Below, piece by piece: positions 19,501 to 27,191 of a DNA stretch of 64,000 nt. A program made the position numbers and the translations under genes. The stretch spans positions 310,001 through 374,000 of the forward strand of contig NZ_SNTZ01000003.1 in the NCBI RefSeq assembly GCF_004916895.1, read 5' to 3'. Origin of the DNA: Flagellimonas alvinocaridis. GTDB lineage: Bacteria > Bacteroidota > Bacteroidia > Flavobacteriales > Flavobacteriaceae. The notes beneath the pieces were generated by a model. It was not told the DNA's origin and ran no database searches. It saw only the letters and a program-made list of their open reading frames with translations. Position 1 is the stretch's first letter. Every line of letters starts with the position of its first letter.

Positions 19501-19692
19501 GGCAATTTGATCAGTTCGGATTGGGGAATCGTGGAAATTCCTGCCAATCAACAGGTATTGGGTGTAACGGTAGATGACAACAATGTACCTACCTATACCT
19601 TTGATCCCAATATGGTGGAAACATTTAGTTCGGACACCAGTTTGCTGTCCAGATGGCAAGCCCAGTTTGGAGTGCGATACATCTTTAACTAA
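16561..19692 (+). CDS. TonB-dependent receptor, Oar-like, with carboxypeptidase regulatory domain
   Basis: A 1043-residue outer-membrane protein. Signal peptide about 1-20 (cleavage after VFSQ); residues 25-115 a CarboxypepD_reg beta-sandwich ([20 protein letters not shown]); then a plug (about 125-235, with [32 protein letters not shown]) and a large beta-barrel ending [12 protein letters not shown] with a terminal aromatic-polar residue. The plug sequence with many [13 protein letters not shown]-like residues resembles Oar-type receptors. There is no SusD-like gene next to it, so the ligand is unknown. It is monocistronic and closed by a terminator. Confidence 0.9.
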   Translation: [1043 protein letters not shown]

Positions 19693-19712
19693 CCATTACA
19701 GAAATACTACGT

Positions 19713-19744
19713 AAAGGCTGCGCTATTGTGCAGCCTTTTTTATT
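19713..19744 (+). terminator. Rho-independent terminator after the Oar-like receptor
   Basis: Arms AAAGGCTGC (19713-19721) and GCAGCCTTT (19730-19738) with an 8-nt loop and a T run. The T run merges with TATTTTTG, a promoter-like box just before the next gene. Confidence 0.85.
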
Positions 19745-19748
19745 TTTG
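19741..19748 (+). promoter_or_regulatory. TATTTTTG box 4 nt before the DUF6495-like start
   Basis: TATTTTTG fits TAnnTTTG but overlaps the T tract of the preceding terminator, and only 4 nt separate it from ATG 19753. If it works as a promoter, the transcript would be leaderless. No well-placed -33 element is seen. Confidence 0.35.
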
Positions 19749-19752
19749 CAAT

Positions 19753-20223
19753 ATGAAGTACAGAAGACTGACGAAGGAACAATTAGAAGAGTTACATCCT
19801 GAATTCATCAACTTTTTGGCAACTCAATCTATAACCGCAGAGGAATGGAGCGCCCTAAAGATGGAAAAACCCGAAGTGGCCGAAGAAGAAATCGATGTGT
19901 TCAGTGATTTGATATGGGAAGGAGTACTCAACAAGGTGGAGTATCTGGAAAATATCTCTGAAAGGCACATGCATCTGTTCCATTTGACCGAAAAGGAAAT
20001 GAAACTGCTATCCGTAAAGGTCATGAACCCAGAAATTGACCTGCGCACTAAAGTGGGCTTCGATTGGTTCAAACGGAATTTCCAATCCGATTTTGTGGAA
20101 TACCTGACTGCTTCCAAAGCATATGGGGAGGACAAGAATATGGACAAGTTTGAACTCATCAAACAAGGTGCAACCATTACCAAAGGGGAGCTCTACCAGT
20201 GGTTTGAGCAGATTATGGAATGA
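19753..20223 (+). CDS. DUF6495-like conserved flavobacterial protein
   Basis: A 156-residue soluble acidic protein starting MKYRRLTKEQLEELHPEF. I recall this family as DUF6495, which is conserved in Flavobacteriia; function unknown. It has no signal peptide or membrane segment and is largely helical. ATG 19753 is chosen over an upstream in-frame start at 19726 because that one lies in the terminator loop of the preceding gene. It precedes hisS with a repeat-rich gap between them. Confidence 0.7.
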   Translation: MKYRRLTKEQLEELHPEFINFLATQSITAEEWSALKMEKPEVAEEEIDVFSDLIWEGVLNKVEYLENISERHMHLFHLTEKEMKLLSVKVMNPEIDLRTKVGFDWFKRNFQSDFVEYLTASKAYGEDKNMDKFELIKQGATITKGELYQWFEQIME

Positions 20224-20356
20224 TATGATACTGGACTTATGGTTTCAGATATCTGATATCTGAGGAAGTGTGGATTCAATTGTCAGTTCGAGCGCAGTCG
20301 AGAACATATTTGGGACAAAAAATGCAATTAAGAAAGGCTGCTCGTTAGATTTTCGC

Positions 20357-20433
20357 GTCATTTCGAAGAAGCATCGCGACTGAGGAATCTCAGCCAATGT
20401 TATTTTGAGATACTTCTCTTCGTTCAGTATGAC
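20357..20433. repeat. Degenerate palindromic repeat element, copy 1
   Basis: Left arm GTCATTTCGA (20357-20366) and degraded right arm TCAGTATGAC (20424-20433), with the inner TGAGGAATCT at 20381. It has the same plan as the better copies at 20444 and 22714 but with several mismatches, so it looks like an older decayed copy. Confidence 0.6.
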
Positions 20434-20443
20434 ATTCGGTCTT

Positions 20444-20520
20444 GTCATTTCGACAGAGCGAAGCATGAGCGATGAGAAATCTCAAAATCAAACAGATTTC
20501 TCACATTCGTTCGAAATGAC
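20444..20520. repeat. Two-tier palindromic repeat (REP-like), copy 2
   Basis: Outer arms GTCATTTCGA (20444-20453) and TCGAAATGAC (20511-20520) and inner arms TGAGAAATCT (20473-20482) and AGATTTCTCA (20494-20503) are all exact. The transcript would fold as a long interrupted hairpin. Such dispersed palindromes are common between genes in Flavobacteria and are probably non-autonomous. Confidence 0.8.
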
Positions 20521-20532
20521 CATCACTTCTAC

Positions 20533-20562
20533 TTTGAACCTATGACAAACCCCGTATATTTG
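20533..20562 (+). promoter_or_regulatory. hisS promoter (TTTG, 18 nt, TATATTTG)
   Basis: TTTG at 20533-20536 and TATATTTG at 20555-20562 with an 18-nt spacer match the Bacteroidota promoter consensus. The leader to ATG 20582 would be about 15 nt. Confidence 0.65.
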
Positions 20563-20581
20563 CACGAGAATTTTACACTAC

Positions 20582-21961
20582 ATGGCACAAAAACCATCCA
20601 TACCCAAGGGAACCCGAGACTTTTCGCCGGCTGAAGTAGCCAAGCGCAACTATATCATCCAAACCATAAAGAAGCATTTTGAAATCTATGGTTTTCAACC
20701 GATAGAGACGCCGTCTTTTGAAAATTCGGAAACCTTGATGGGCAAGTATGGGGATGAAGGGGATCGTTTGATTTTCAAAATATTGAACTCCGGAGATTTT
20801 ATCTCAAAGGTGGATGATGTGACCTATAGTTCCAAAAATTCAGCTTTGCTCACGCCCAAAATCTCCGAAAAAGCCCTTCGGTATGATTTGACTGTTCCCT
20901 TTGCCCGTTATGTGGTAATGCACCAAAATGAGATTGATTTTCCCTTTAAAAGGTATCAAATACAACCTGTTTGGCGCGCAGATAGGCCCCAAAAAGGGCG
21001 TTTCCGTGAGTTTTACCAATGCGATGCCGATGTAGTGGGGGCCAACTCCCTTTTGCAGGAAGTGGAGTTTGTACAGCTCTACGATGCGGTTTTTACCGAT
21101 TTGGGATTAAAGGGCACTACCATAAAAATCAACAATAGAAAAATTCTTTCCGGCATTGCCGAAGTGATCGGGGCCAAGCACTTGTTGGTGGATTTCACCG
21201 TGGCTTTGGACAAATTGGACAAAATAGGGGAAGGGAAGGTCAAGGAAGAAATGCTGGAAAAGGGCATTTCCGAGAGTGCCATTGAAAAGGCGCGGCCCTT
21301 GTTTTCCATTGCGGGCACTGCTTCGGAACAATTGGAACGGCTACGCGGCCTTTTGGCCGATTCTGAAATTGGCATGGCCGGAGTGGGCGAGTTGGACGAA
21401 ATTATTTCCACCGTTGAAAATATTGGATTGCAATCGGCCCAATTGCAGTTGGATGTGACCTTGGCCCGTGGACTCAATTATTATACAGGGGCCATTTTTG
21501 AAGTGGCCGCGCCGGAAGGTGTCCAGATGGGTTCTATTGGTGGTGGTGGCCGTTACGATGACCTCACGGGTATTTTCGGATTGAAAGATGTGAGCGGAGT
21601 GGGTATTTCTTTTGGATTGGACCGTATTTATCTGGTAATGGAAGAATTGAACCTCTTCCCGGACAGCTTGGATACGTCCTTAGATGTACTTTGCCTCAAT
21701 TTTGGCGAAAAGGAAGGGTTGGAGGCCTTAAAATTGGTGGCCTCTATGCGAAAGGCAGGATTGCGTGCCGATTTGTACCCAACAGCGGCCAAGATGCAAA
21801 AACAGTTTAAATATGCCGATAAGCGGGGCGTACCGTATGTGGTTTTATTGGGTGAGGAGGAGCTTAAAGCGGGAGCTTTTGTGGTAAAGGAAATGAAATC
21901 GGGGCAACACAAAACCTATGCACTTGATACTGCCGCCGTTTTTGCAAAGGATATTAGCTAA
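20582..21961 (+). CDS. hisS: Histidyl-tRNA synthetase
   Basis: A 459-residue class II synthetase that charges tRNA-His. Visible: GTRDFSPAEVAKRNYI, motif 2 QPVWRADRPQKGRFREFYQCDADVVG, the histidine-specific ARGLNYYTGAIFEV, GGGGRYDDLTG and motif 3 GVGISFGLDRIY, then an anticodon-binding domain (about 360-459). Length is normal. The last 4 nt overlap the convergent Nudix gene stop. It is flanked on both sides by palindromic repeat clusters. Confidence 0.97.
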   Translation: MAQKPSIPKGTRDFSPAEVAKRNYIIQTIKKHFEIYGFQPIETPSFENSETLMGKYGDEGDRLIFKILNSGDFISKVDDVTYSSKNSALLTPKISEKALRYDLTVPFARYVVMHQNEIDFPFKRYQIQPVWRADRPQKGRFREFYQCDADVVGANSLLQEVEFVQLYDAVFTDLGLKGTTIKINNRKILSGIAEVIGAKHLLVDFTVALDKLDKIGEGKVKEEMLEKGISESAIEKARPLFSIAGTASEQLERLRGLLADSEIGMAGVGELDEIISTVENIGLQSAQLQLDVTLARGLNYYTGAIFEVAAPEGVQMGSIGGGGRYDDLTGIFGLKDVSGVGISFGLDRIYLVMEELNLFPDSLDTSLDVLCLNFGEKEGLEALKLVASMRKAGLRADLYPTAAKMQKQFKYADKRGVPYVVLLGEEELKAGAFVVKEMKSGQHKTYALDTAAVFAKDIS

Positions 21962-22509
21962 ATTCGATTTTTTAGCTCTTTAATGACCGTTTTGTAATAT
22001 TCCGTTCCGTGGGGCACGTATTTTTCAACACGTGCCATGCCCCAAGTTTCTTCTGCAAATTGAAGTAGGGGGACCAATTTCAATGCTTCCACTTCACTTT
22101 CTTGTTTGGTCAGCTTGCTTAATGGTACTTTGAGTTCGCATAAAAAAATATGATGGAATTCCGCATCGATGAAATCCTCCGCAATTTTATGAATGGCTTT
22201 GACCTTACCGATGGGTTTTAAATCGGTATTGGAAATGGTCAATCCCACTTCCTCCTGCACTTCGCGTACTGCGGCCCATTCAATATCCTCTCCGGACGAC
22301 ACATGTCCTGCCACGGAAACATCCCAAAGTAAGGGATGGGTATCCTTGTGCTTGCCCCGTTGTTGGAGCAATATCCGCCCGTCTTTGGTGTAGAGCCACA
22401 CATGGATGGTTGGATGTAACAGGCCTTTTCGGTGCGCTTCGGATTTTAAACAGGACGCTCCTGTTGGGTTACCTTGCTCATCCAAAATGTCGACCCGTTC
22501 ATCCATCAT
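21958..22509 (-). CDS. Nudix hydrolase, YfcD/IDI-like
   Basis: A 183-residue Nudix protein. The Nudix box begins GHVSSGEDIEWAAVREVQEE and continues VGL, with every consensus residue (G-x5-E-x7-REVQEEVGL). The start ERVDILDEQGNPTG and HPTIHVWLYTKDGRILLQQRG resemble YfcD and isopentenyl-diphosphate isomerase. Real IDI needs other active-site residues, so a general nucleoside-diphosphate-type hydrolase is as likely. It converges with hisS (4-nt overlap). Confidence 0.85.
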   Translation of the reverse strand: MMDERVDILDEQGNPTGASCLKSEAHRKGLLHPTIHVWLYTKDGRILLQQRGKHKDTHPLLWDVSVAGHVSSGEDIEWAAVREVQEEVGLTISNTDLKPIGKVKAIHKIAEDFIDAEFHHIFLCELKVPLSKLTKQESEVEALKLVPLLQFAEETWGMARVEKYVPHGTEYYKTVIKELKNRI

Positions 22510-22657
22510 AAGAATAAAGATATGAATTTGTCACATCGAGCGCAGTCGAGATGGCACATAATTTAGAAATGAATTTAATCGAGTATGTAATTCCTGTGAA
22601 AGTAGGAATCTATTTATGTCGAGACCTTGAAACAAGTTTGAGGTGACGAATTGCATC

Positions 22658-22695
22658 AAAAAAAGCACAAAAACCAAAAAAGGTTGATGTGCTTT
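22658..22695 (-). terminator. Rho-independent terminator of the M42 peptidase gene
   Basis: On the minus strand: arms AAAGCACA (22695-22688) and TGTGCTTT (22669-22662), inner AACC/GGTT pairs, then a T run. It lies about 120 nt beyond the peptidase stop, so the palindromic repeat at 22714-22811 falls inside the 3' untranslated region. Confidence 0.8.
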
Positions 22696-22713
22696 CAATT
22701 TTATTTCAAAAAG

Positions 22714-22811
22714 GTCATTTCGAAATGAGATACTTTGTATCGATTGAGAAATCTAAAGGTGAGATTTCTCACGCTCTACCCAATACCAATTGGGTTTCGG
22801 TTCGAAATGAC
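22714..22811. repeat. Two-tier palindromic repeat (REP-like), copy 3
   Basis: Same design as the copy before hisS: GTCATTTCGA (22714-22723) and TCGAAATGAC (22802-22811) outside, TGAGAAATCT (22745-22754) and AGATTTCTCA (22762-22771) inside, all exact. An extra palindrome ACCAATACCAATTGGGT-like sits near the right side. It is just after the peptidase stop. Confidence 0.8.
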
Positions 22812-22816
22812 TGTGT

Positions 22817-23905
22817 TTAATCAAAATAGCTAAACGTCTCCCCGTCCTTAATGGTTAACAAAGTTTCGTAGATTAAACGGATTACATTTTCCACATCATC
22901 CTTGTGTACAGTCTCCACAGTAGTGTGCATGTAACGCAAAGGCAACGAGATTAAAGCGGAAGCCACTCCACCATTGCTATAGGCAAAGGCATCGGTATCT
23001 GTTCCCGTGAAGCGGGATGCCGCCAATCGTTGGAAGGGTATTTTTTTGGCTTCGGCCGTTTCCAAAATGCGCTCGCGCAGCTTGTTCTGTACCGCAGGGG
23101 CATAGGAAACTACCGGTCCGGAACCTATGGAGGTTTCCCCTTCCTTCTTTTTATCGATCATAGGGGTGGTGGTATCATGGCAAACGTCGGTGACAATGGC
23201 CACATTGGGTTTAATGGTCTGGGTAATCATTTCGGCACCGCGTAACCCAATTTCTTCCTGAACCGAATTGGTGACATAGAGTCCAAAAGGAAGCTTCTTT
23301 TTGTTTTCATGGAGCAAACGGGCCACTTCGGCAATCATAAAACCGCCCATGCGGTTATCCAGGGCACGGCAGACAAATTTGTTTTTGTTCAGGATGTGGA
23401 ATTCATCAGGGTAGGTAATGACACAGCCCACATGAACCCCCATTTTCTCCACTTCGGCCTTGTCTTTGGCTCCGATATCGATAAAGATGTTCTCAACCTT
23501 TGGGGATTCTTCCTTAGCCCTGTCACGGGTATGGATGGCAGGCCATCCAAATACACCTTTTACAATGCCTTTTTTGGTATGGATGTTCACCCATTTGGAC
23601 GGTGCAATTTGGTGATCGCTGCCCCCATTACGGATTACATAGAGCAGTCCATTGTCCGTGATATAGTTTACGTACCAAGAAATCTCATCGGAATGACCCT
23701 CAATGACTACTTTATATTTGGCCTTTGGGTTGATGACGGCCACGGCAGTCCCATAGGTGTCCGTGATGAATTCATCCACATAAGGTTTCAAGTATTCCAT
23801 CCAAATCTTCTGTCCTTCCCATTCATAACCCGTGGGAGAGGCATTGTTCAGATATTTTTCAAGAAATTTAAGGGATTTAGCGTTGATGATCTTTGCTGCT
23901 GCCAT
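22817..23905 (-). CDS. M42 family metallopeptidase (aminopeptidase/tetrahedral aminopeptidase type)
   Basis: A 362-residue cytoplasmic di-metal aminopeptidase that trims peptides. Metal ligands are recognisable in VIEGHSDEISWYV, RALDNRMGGFM, NSVQEEIGLRGAE (catalytic Glu pair), ATVTDVCHDTT-like AIVTDVCHDTT and MHTTVETVHKDD. The family forms large dodecameric shells. Length is normal. Divergent from the DUF4294-like gene. Confidence 0.93.
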   Translation of the reverse strand: MAAAKIINAKSLKFLEKYLNNASPTGYEWEGQKIWMEYLKPYVDEFITDTYGTAVAVINPKAKYKVVIEGHSDEISWYVNYITDNGLLYVIRNGGSDHQIAPSKWVNIHTKKGIVKGVFGWPAIHTRDRAKEESPKVENIFIDIGAKDKAEVEKMGVHVGCVITYPDEFHILNKNKFVCRALDNRMGGFMIAEVARLLHENKKKLPFGLYVTNSVQEEIGLRGAEMITQTIKPNVAIVTDVCHDTTTPMIDKKKEGETSIGSGPVVSYAPAVQNKLRERILETAEAKKIPFQRLAASRFTGTDTDAFAYSNGGVASALISLPLRYMHTTVETVHKDDVENVIRLIYETLLTIKDGETFSYFD

Positions 23906-23974
23906 GTGTTCAATTTAGTTCACAAACATACTAATATTCACTTTTATTTAATAACCAAATCTTACCTTTATCCT

Positions 23975-23982
23975 TAATTTTG
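23975..23982 (+). promoter_or_regulatory. -7 promoter element for the DUF4294-like gene
   Basis: TAATTTTG fits TAnnTTTG and sits 16 nt before ATG 23999. No clear -33 element. Confidence 0.4.
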
Positions 23983-23998
23983 GCAGGACTTTTGAGTA

Positions 23999-24712
23999 AT
24001 GGACCGCATGTGGCGAACTAGTTTTTTAATTGTTTTTTTAACCTTCCACAGCCTTTGTTTTACGCAGGAGATGGAAGGGGATTCCTTGATGAATCCCATG
24101 GACTCCATTCAGGATTACTACGTTCGGTTTGAGGGTGATTCCATTCTCTATAGCTCCATAGCTTTGGACGAGGTGTATCTCTTCGGAAAACTGGAGTTCG
24201 CCGACCGCAATGAAAAGCTACGGTACTATATTCTCAGACGAAAGACCTTAAAAGTGTATCCCTATGCCAAGTTGGCCGCAGAGCGATTGGTTGAATTGAA
24301 CGATAGTCTGCAGCACATTAAAAAGCGACGACATCAGAAAAGATATACACGGAAGGTTCAAAAGTTTATTGAAGAAGAGTTTTCTGCCGAGTTGAAAAAA
24401 TTGACTAGAACCGAAGGTCAGATTTTGGTGAAACTGATCTACCGGCAGACGGGTACTACTGCATTTGATTTGGTCAAGGAATTGCGAAGTGGGTGGCGAG
24501 CCTTTTGGTATAACACCACCGCAAGTATGTTCAATATTAGCTTGAAAGAAGAATTCCGACCAGAAAATGTGCACGAGGATTATTTAATTGAAGATATCCT
24601 GCAACGGGCGTTTGCTTCAAACCGGTTGGATAGGCAAAAATCGGTTCTTGACTATGATTATGCGCAGCTCAGCAATAAATGGAAAAATGTTTCTCCGACT
24701 CCCAAAGACTAG
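23999..24712 (+). CDS. DUF4294-like secreted protein
   Basis: A 237-residue protein with an N-terminal signal peptide (about 1-22, cleavage after LCFTQ). The region YYVRFEGDSILYSSIALDEVYLFGKLEF and LRYYILRRKTLKVYPYAKLAAERLVELNDSL is what I recall of DUF4294, found mainly in Bacteroidota. The second half is basic and helical (KKRRHQKRYTRKVQKFIEEEF) with LIYRQTGTTAFDLVKELRSGWRAFWYN. Function unknown. It overlaps the convergent small gene by 4 nt. Confidence 0.8.
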   Translation: MDRMWRTSFLIVFLTFHSLCFTQEMEGDSLMNPMDSIQDYYVRFEGDSILYSSIALDEVYLFGKLEFADRNEKLRYYILRRKTLKVYPYAKLAAERLVELNDSLQHIKKRRHQKRYTRKVQKFIEEEFSAELKKLTRTEGQILVKLIYRQTGTTAFDLVKELRSGWRAFWYNTTASMFNISLKEEFRPENVHEDYLIEDILQRAFASNRLDRQKSVLDYDYAQLSNKWKNVSPTPKD

Positions 24713-24945
24713 TCTTTGGGTTTCTTTCCAAATAAAGCATCCATTACAATATTTACGGACCTAAACCCCATATAAATGGCCAGTGCGGCAAATAATATTC
24801 CCAAAATCAAAACGGGGATAAAAAACGGGTGTCCTTCATTTTTGAACGCCTGATAGAGTAAAAAAGGCCCCATGAACATGGCTGCAACCGTGTAGCCAAA
24901 TGATTTTATTCCCTTAACCAAAAGTTCCTTGTCTGTTCGCCTCAT
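24709..24945 (-). CDS. Small membrane protein, DUF6095-like
   Basis: A 78-residue protein with two membrane helices (about 16-35 and 42-62) separated by KNEGHPFFIPV. I recall this pattern as DUF6095, conserved in Flavobacteriaceae, function unknown. The N-terminus DKELLVKGIKSF is cytoplasmic-type, and the C-terminus is basic (FGKKPKD). It converges with the DUF4294-like gene, and the two overlap by 4 nt at their stop codons. Confidence 0.7.
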   Translation of the reverse strand: MRRTDKELLVKGIKSFGYTVAAMFMGPFLLYQAFKNEGHPFFIPVLILGILFAALAIYMGFRSVNIVMDALFGKKPKD

Positions 24946-25001
24946 AGGACCAAAGTAGGAATATTAGCTTATATTTAATGGATGTCCTGTAAAAAATAAG
25001 T

Positions 25002-26321
25002 ATGGAGTTATTGGTTTTGGCCTTGGTGGTACTCTTTATCATTGTGGCCACGGTAAAGTTTAAAATGCATCCCATTTTTTCATTGACCATTGCCGCGGTG
25101 GCCTCTGGCTTCTTTCTAGGGTTGTCTCCAGCTGAGATCATGAAAACTATTGGCGATGGTTTTGGCAAAACACTCTCAGGTATTGGATTGGTTATTGCAT
25201 TTGGGACAGTCATCGGTATTTATCTGGAAAAAACCGGAAGTACCCAGGTTCTTGCCAGCAGTATTTTGAAGATAATCGGTCTAAAACGTTCGCCTTTGGC
25301 CATAAATTTGGCGGGATATGTTATTTCGATACCTGTATTTTGCGATTCAGGTTTTATAATTCTTTCATCCTTGAACAAGGCCATTAGTAAGAGAACTGGT
25401 ATTCCAGTAATGGTCTTTGCCATATCCTTGGCCACGGGGCTGTATGCGGCCCATGTTTTTGTGCCACCAACCCCGGGGCCTTTGGCTGCAGCAGCTTTAT
25501 TGGAAGCTGATTTGGGTTTGGTATTGCTCTTGGGCCTAGCGGTATCCATACCTGTTTCACTGGCTGGGTATTTTTGGGCCAAGCTCATTGGAAAATCCTT
25601 GAAGGGGGATGTAAAGGGAGATGACGTATCGGATAAAGAAGAAGCTCAGCTTCCTATAAAACCCATTCAGGCATTTATGCCGCTCTTGGCGCCCATAGCG
25701 CTTATAGCTATGAAATCCATTGTCAACTATCCCACTCATCCTCTGGGGGAAGGGGTTATTTTTCAACTGCTTGACTTTTTGGGAAATCCCATCATGGCCT
25801 TGTTGGTAGGGGTGTTCTTTGCCCTGTCCTTGGGAAGAAACGTACCCGCTGAGGAGAAGGAAGGTTGGGTTCCAGAAGCATTTAAACAAGCTGGGGCCAT
25901 AGTTTTAATTACGGGCGCAGGAGGAGCTTTTGGAGCTATTCTACGTACCATGGACATTGCTTCCATGATTAATTTGGAGTCCAGTTCGGGTGTAGGTGGA
26001 TTATTGATTGCCTTTTTGATTGCTGCAGTACTGAAAACCGCCCAAGGGTCGTCTACAGTGGCCATCATAACCACTTCGGCCATTATAGCGCCTTTGTTGG
26101 AGAGCTTTGGTTTGATTTCTGCCACGGATAAATCGTTGGCGGTATTGGCCGTTGGAGCAGGGGCTATGACCGTTTCCCATATTAATGACAGCTATTTCTG
26201 GGTGGTTTCCCAATTCTCGAATATTACCGTTAAAACCGCTTTGAGGGGACACACTTTAGGAACCCTGTTTCAAGGTGTCGTGGGTATTTTGATGGTTATT
26301 TTACTGTATTTTATGCTGTGA
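25002..26321 (+). CDS. GntP family permease (gluconate/organic acid:H+ symporter)
   Basis: A 439-residue inner-membrane transporter with about 12 segments. Family signatures: GFGKTLSGIGLVIAFGTVIG, SIPVFCDSGFIILSSLNKAI, FVPPTPGPLAAAALLEADLG, TGAGGAFGAILR and AGAMTVSHINDSYFWVVS near the C-terminus. GntP members carry gluconate, lactate, glycerate or related acids; no kinase or dehydrogenase for such a substrate is adjacent, so the substrate is unknown. Confidence 0.92.
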   Translation: MELLVLALVVLFIIVATVKFKMHPIFSLTIAAVASGFFLGLSPAEIMKTIGDGFGKTLSGIGLVIAFGTVIGIYLEKTGSTQVLASSILKIIGLKRSPLAINLAGYVISIPVFCDSGFIILSSLNKAISKRTGIPVMVFAISLATGLYAAHVFVPPTPGPLAAAALLEADLGLVLLLGLAVSIPVSLAGYFWAKLIGKSLKGDVKGDDVSDKEEAQLPIKPIQAFMPLLAPIALIAMKSIVNYPTHPLGEGVIFQLLDFLGNPIMALLVGVFFALSLGRNVPAEEKEGWVPEAFKQAGAIVLITGAGGAFGAILRTMDIASMINLESSSGVGGLLIAFLIAAVLKTAQGSSTVAIITTSAIIAPLLESFGLISATDKSLAVLAVGAGAMTVSHINDSYFWVVSQFSNITVKTALRGHTLGTLFQGVVGILMVILLYFML

Positions 26322-26331
26322 TACACACAAG

Positions 26332-27189
26332 TCACTCAATAATGATGCTTTGTGAATACTCTTGAACCACTGCAAAATAACCCAAAGGGAATTCATTGGG
26401 AATTTTCAGGTTGTCAAAATAATCGATATTATCAAGCTCGGTCACATCAAAAATGTTTCCACGTACGGTTGCCGCTGGTGTTTCAAACACTCCAAAATTA
26501 TCTTCCGTTTGTTCAATAAGAAGATTCATGTAATTATAAAAAGATTGATCTGCACCCAATATGCTAATAGAAAGTTCTTGGCCAGGCTCAAATTTTTGAT
26601 CGTAGAAGTAAGAAAATGTAAACTGCTGGCCTTGGATAAATTGATCATCCACAGTGTTGAAATTCCCAAAACCCATATCGAAAATGTAGTAATTTTTCCG
26701 GTCGGGATTATCTGTAAATGTAATGATCACTTCGGTTTCATCCTCATCAAAAAGTGTATTGCTCCCAATTACTAGGGAATCTATAGGCACCGCAGGTATA
26801 TAAGTGGTGCTTGCGTAATAGCGCTTGTCTTCCCAGGTAATTTGTAATAATATTTCCTCTCCTTCAAGACTCTCAAAGCTTTCACGGGACCTAACACCTT
26901 CATAGATTCCAGAACCAGGATCGTTATAGTCAACCAAAGCTGCACCTGCCAGTGTAATCTGTTCTAAGTTGGTCACTGGGATTTCACCAAAAAAAGAATT
27001 AGTAAGGCTAACCTTTACGCGAAGGTTAACGAAGTTTGAATTTGGATTGACACGTATTAGAGCATTCACAATCAACCTAGGTTCTTCTTGGGGGACATTT
27101 ACCTCGATTACGTCCTCACATCCTAAAAGGGAAAAGAATGCGATACATGTCGAAAGGTTTTTAAACAGATATGATTTCCAAAACTTCAT
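26332..27189 (-). CDS. DUF4249 lipoprotein, second copy
   Basis: A 285-residue lipoprotein (lipobox SLLGC, followed by EDVIEVNVP). The body is beta-rich and ends FPLGYFAVVQEYSQSIIIE. It is clearly paralogous to the next upstream gene: EPRLIVN, NTLFDED, GQQFTFSYFYD, SISILGADQSFYNYMNLL and TVRGNIFDVT all have close counterparts. DUF4249 proteins accompany TonB receptors and probably capture the ligand at the cell surface. Start: ATG 27189, 3 nt after the previous stop; a GTG overlapping that stop is possible. Confidence 0.85.
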   Translation of the reverse strand: MKFWKSYLFKNLSTCIAFFSLLGCEDVIEVNVPQEEPRLIVNALIRVNPNSNFVNLRVKVSLTNSFFGEIPVTNLEQITLAGAALVDYNDPGSGIYEGVRSRESFESLEGEEILLQITWEDKRYYASTTYIPAVPIDSLVIGSNTLFDEDETEVIITFTDNPDRKNYYIFDMGFGNFNTVDDQFIQGQQFTFSYFYDQKFEPGQELSISILGADQSFYNYMNLLIEQTEDNFGVFETPAATVRGNIFDVTELDNIDYFDNLKIPNEFPLGYFAVVQEYSQSIIIE

Positions 27190-27191
27190 AT

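Larger units (their letters stand above)
20224..20581. other. Repeat-rich intergenic region before hisS
   Basis: This 358-nt gap has no gene. From left to right it holds a TCAGATATCTGATATCTGA-like simple repeat near 20245-20263, the 16-mer TCGAGCGCAGTCGAGA (20288-20303), a degenerate palindromic element (20357-20433), a well-formed one (20444-20520), and the hisS promoter. Confidence 0.7.
22510..22816. other. Repeat-rich intergenic region between Nudix and M42 peptidase genes
   Basis: This 307-nt gap contains the 16-mer TCGAGCGCAGTCGAGA (22536-22551), identical to the one before hisS, then a minus-strand terminator and a palindromic repeat. No gene is evident. Confidence 0.7.

Noticed and set aside
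20245..20466. A minus-strand 73-codon frame before hisS
   Set aside because: It consists of palindromic repeat sequence and has no homologue-like features.
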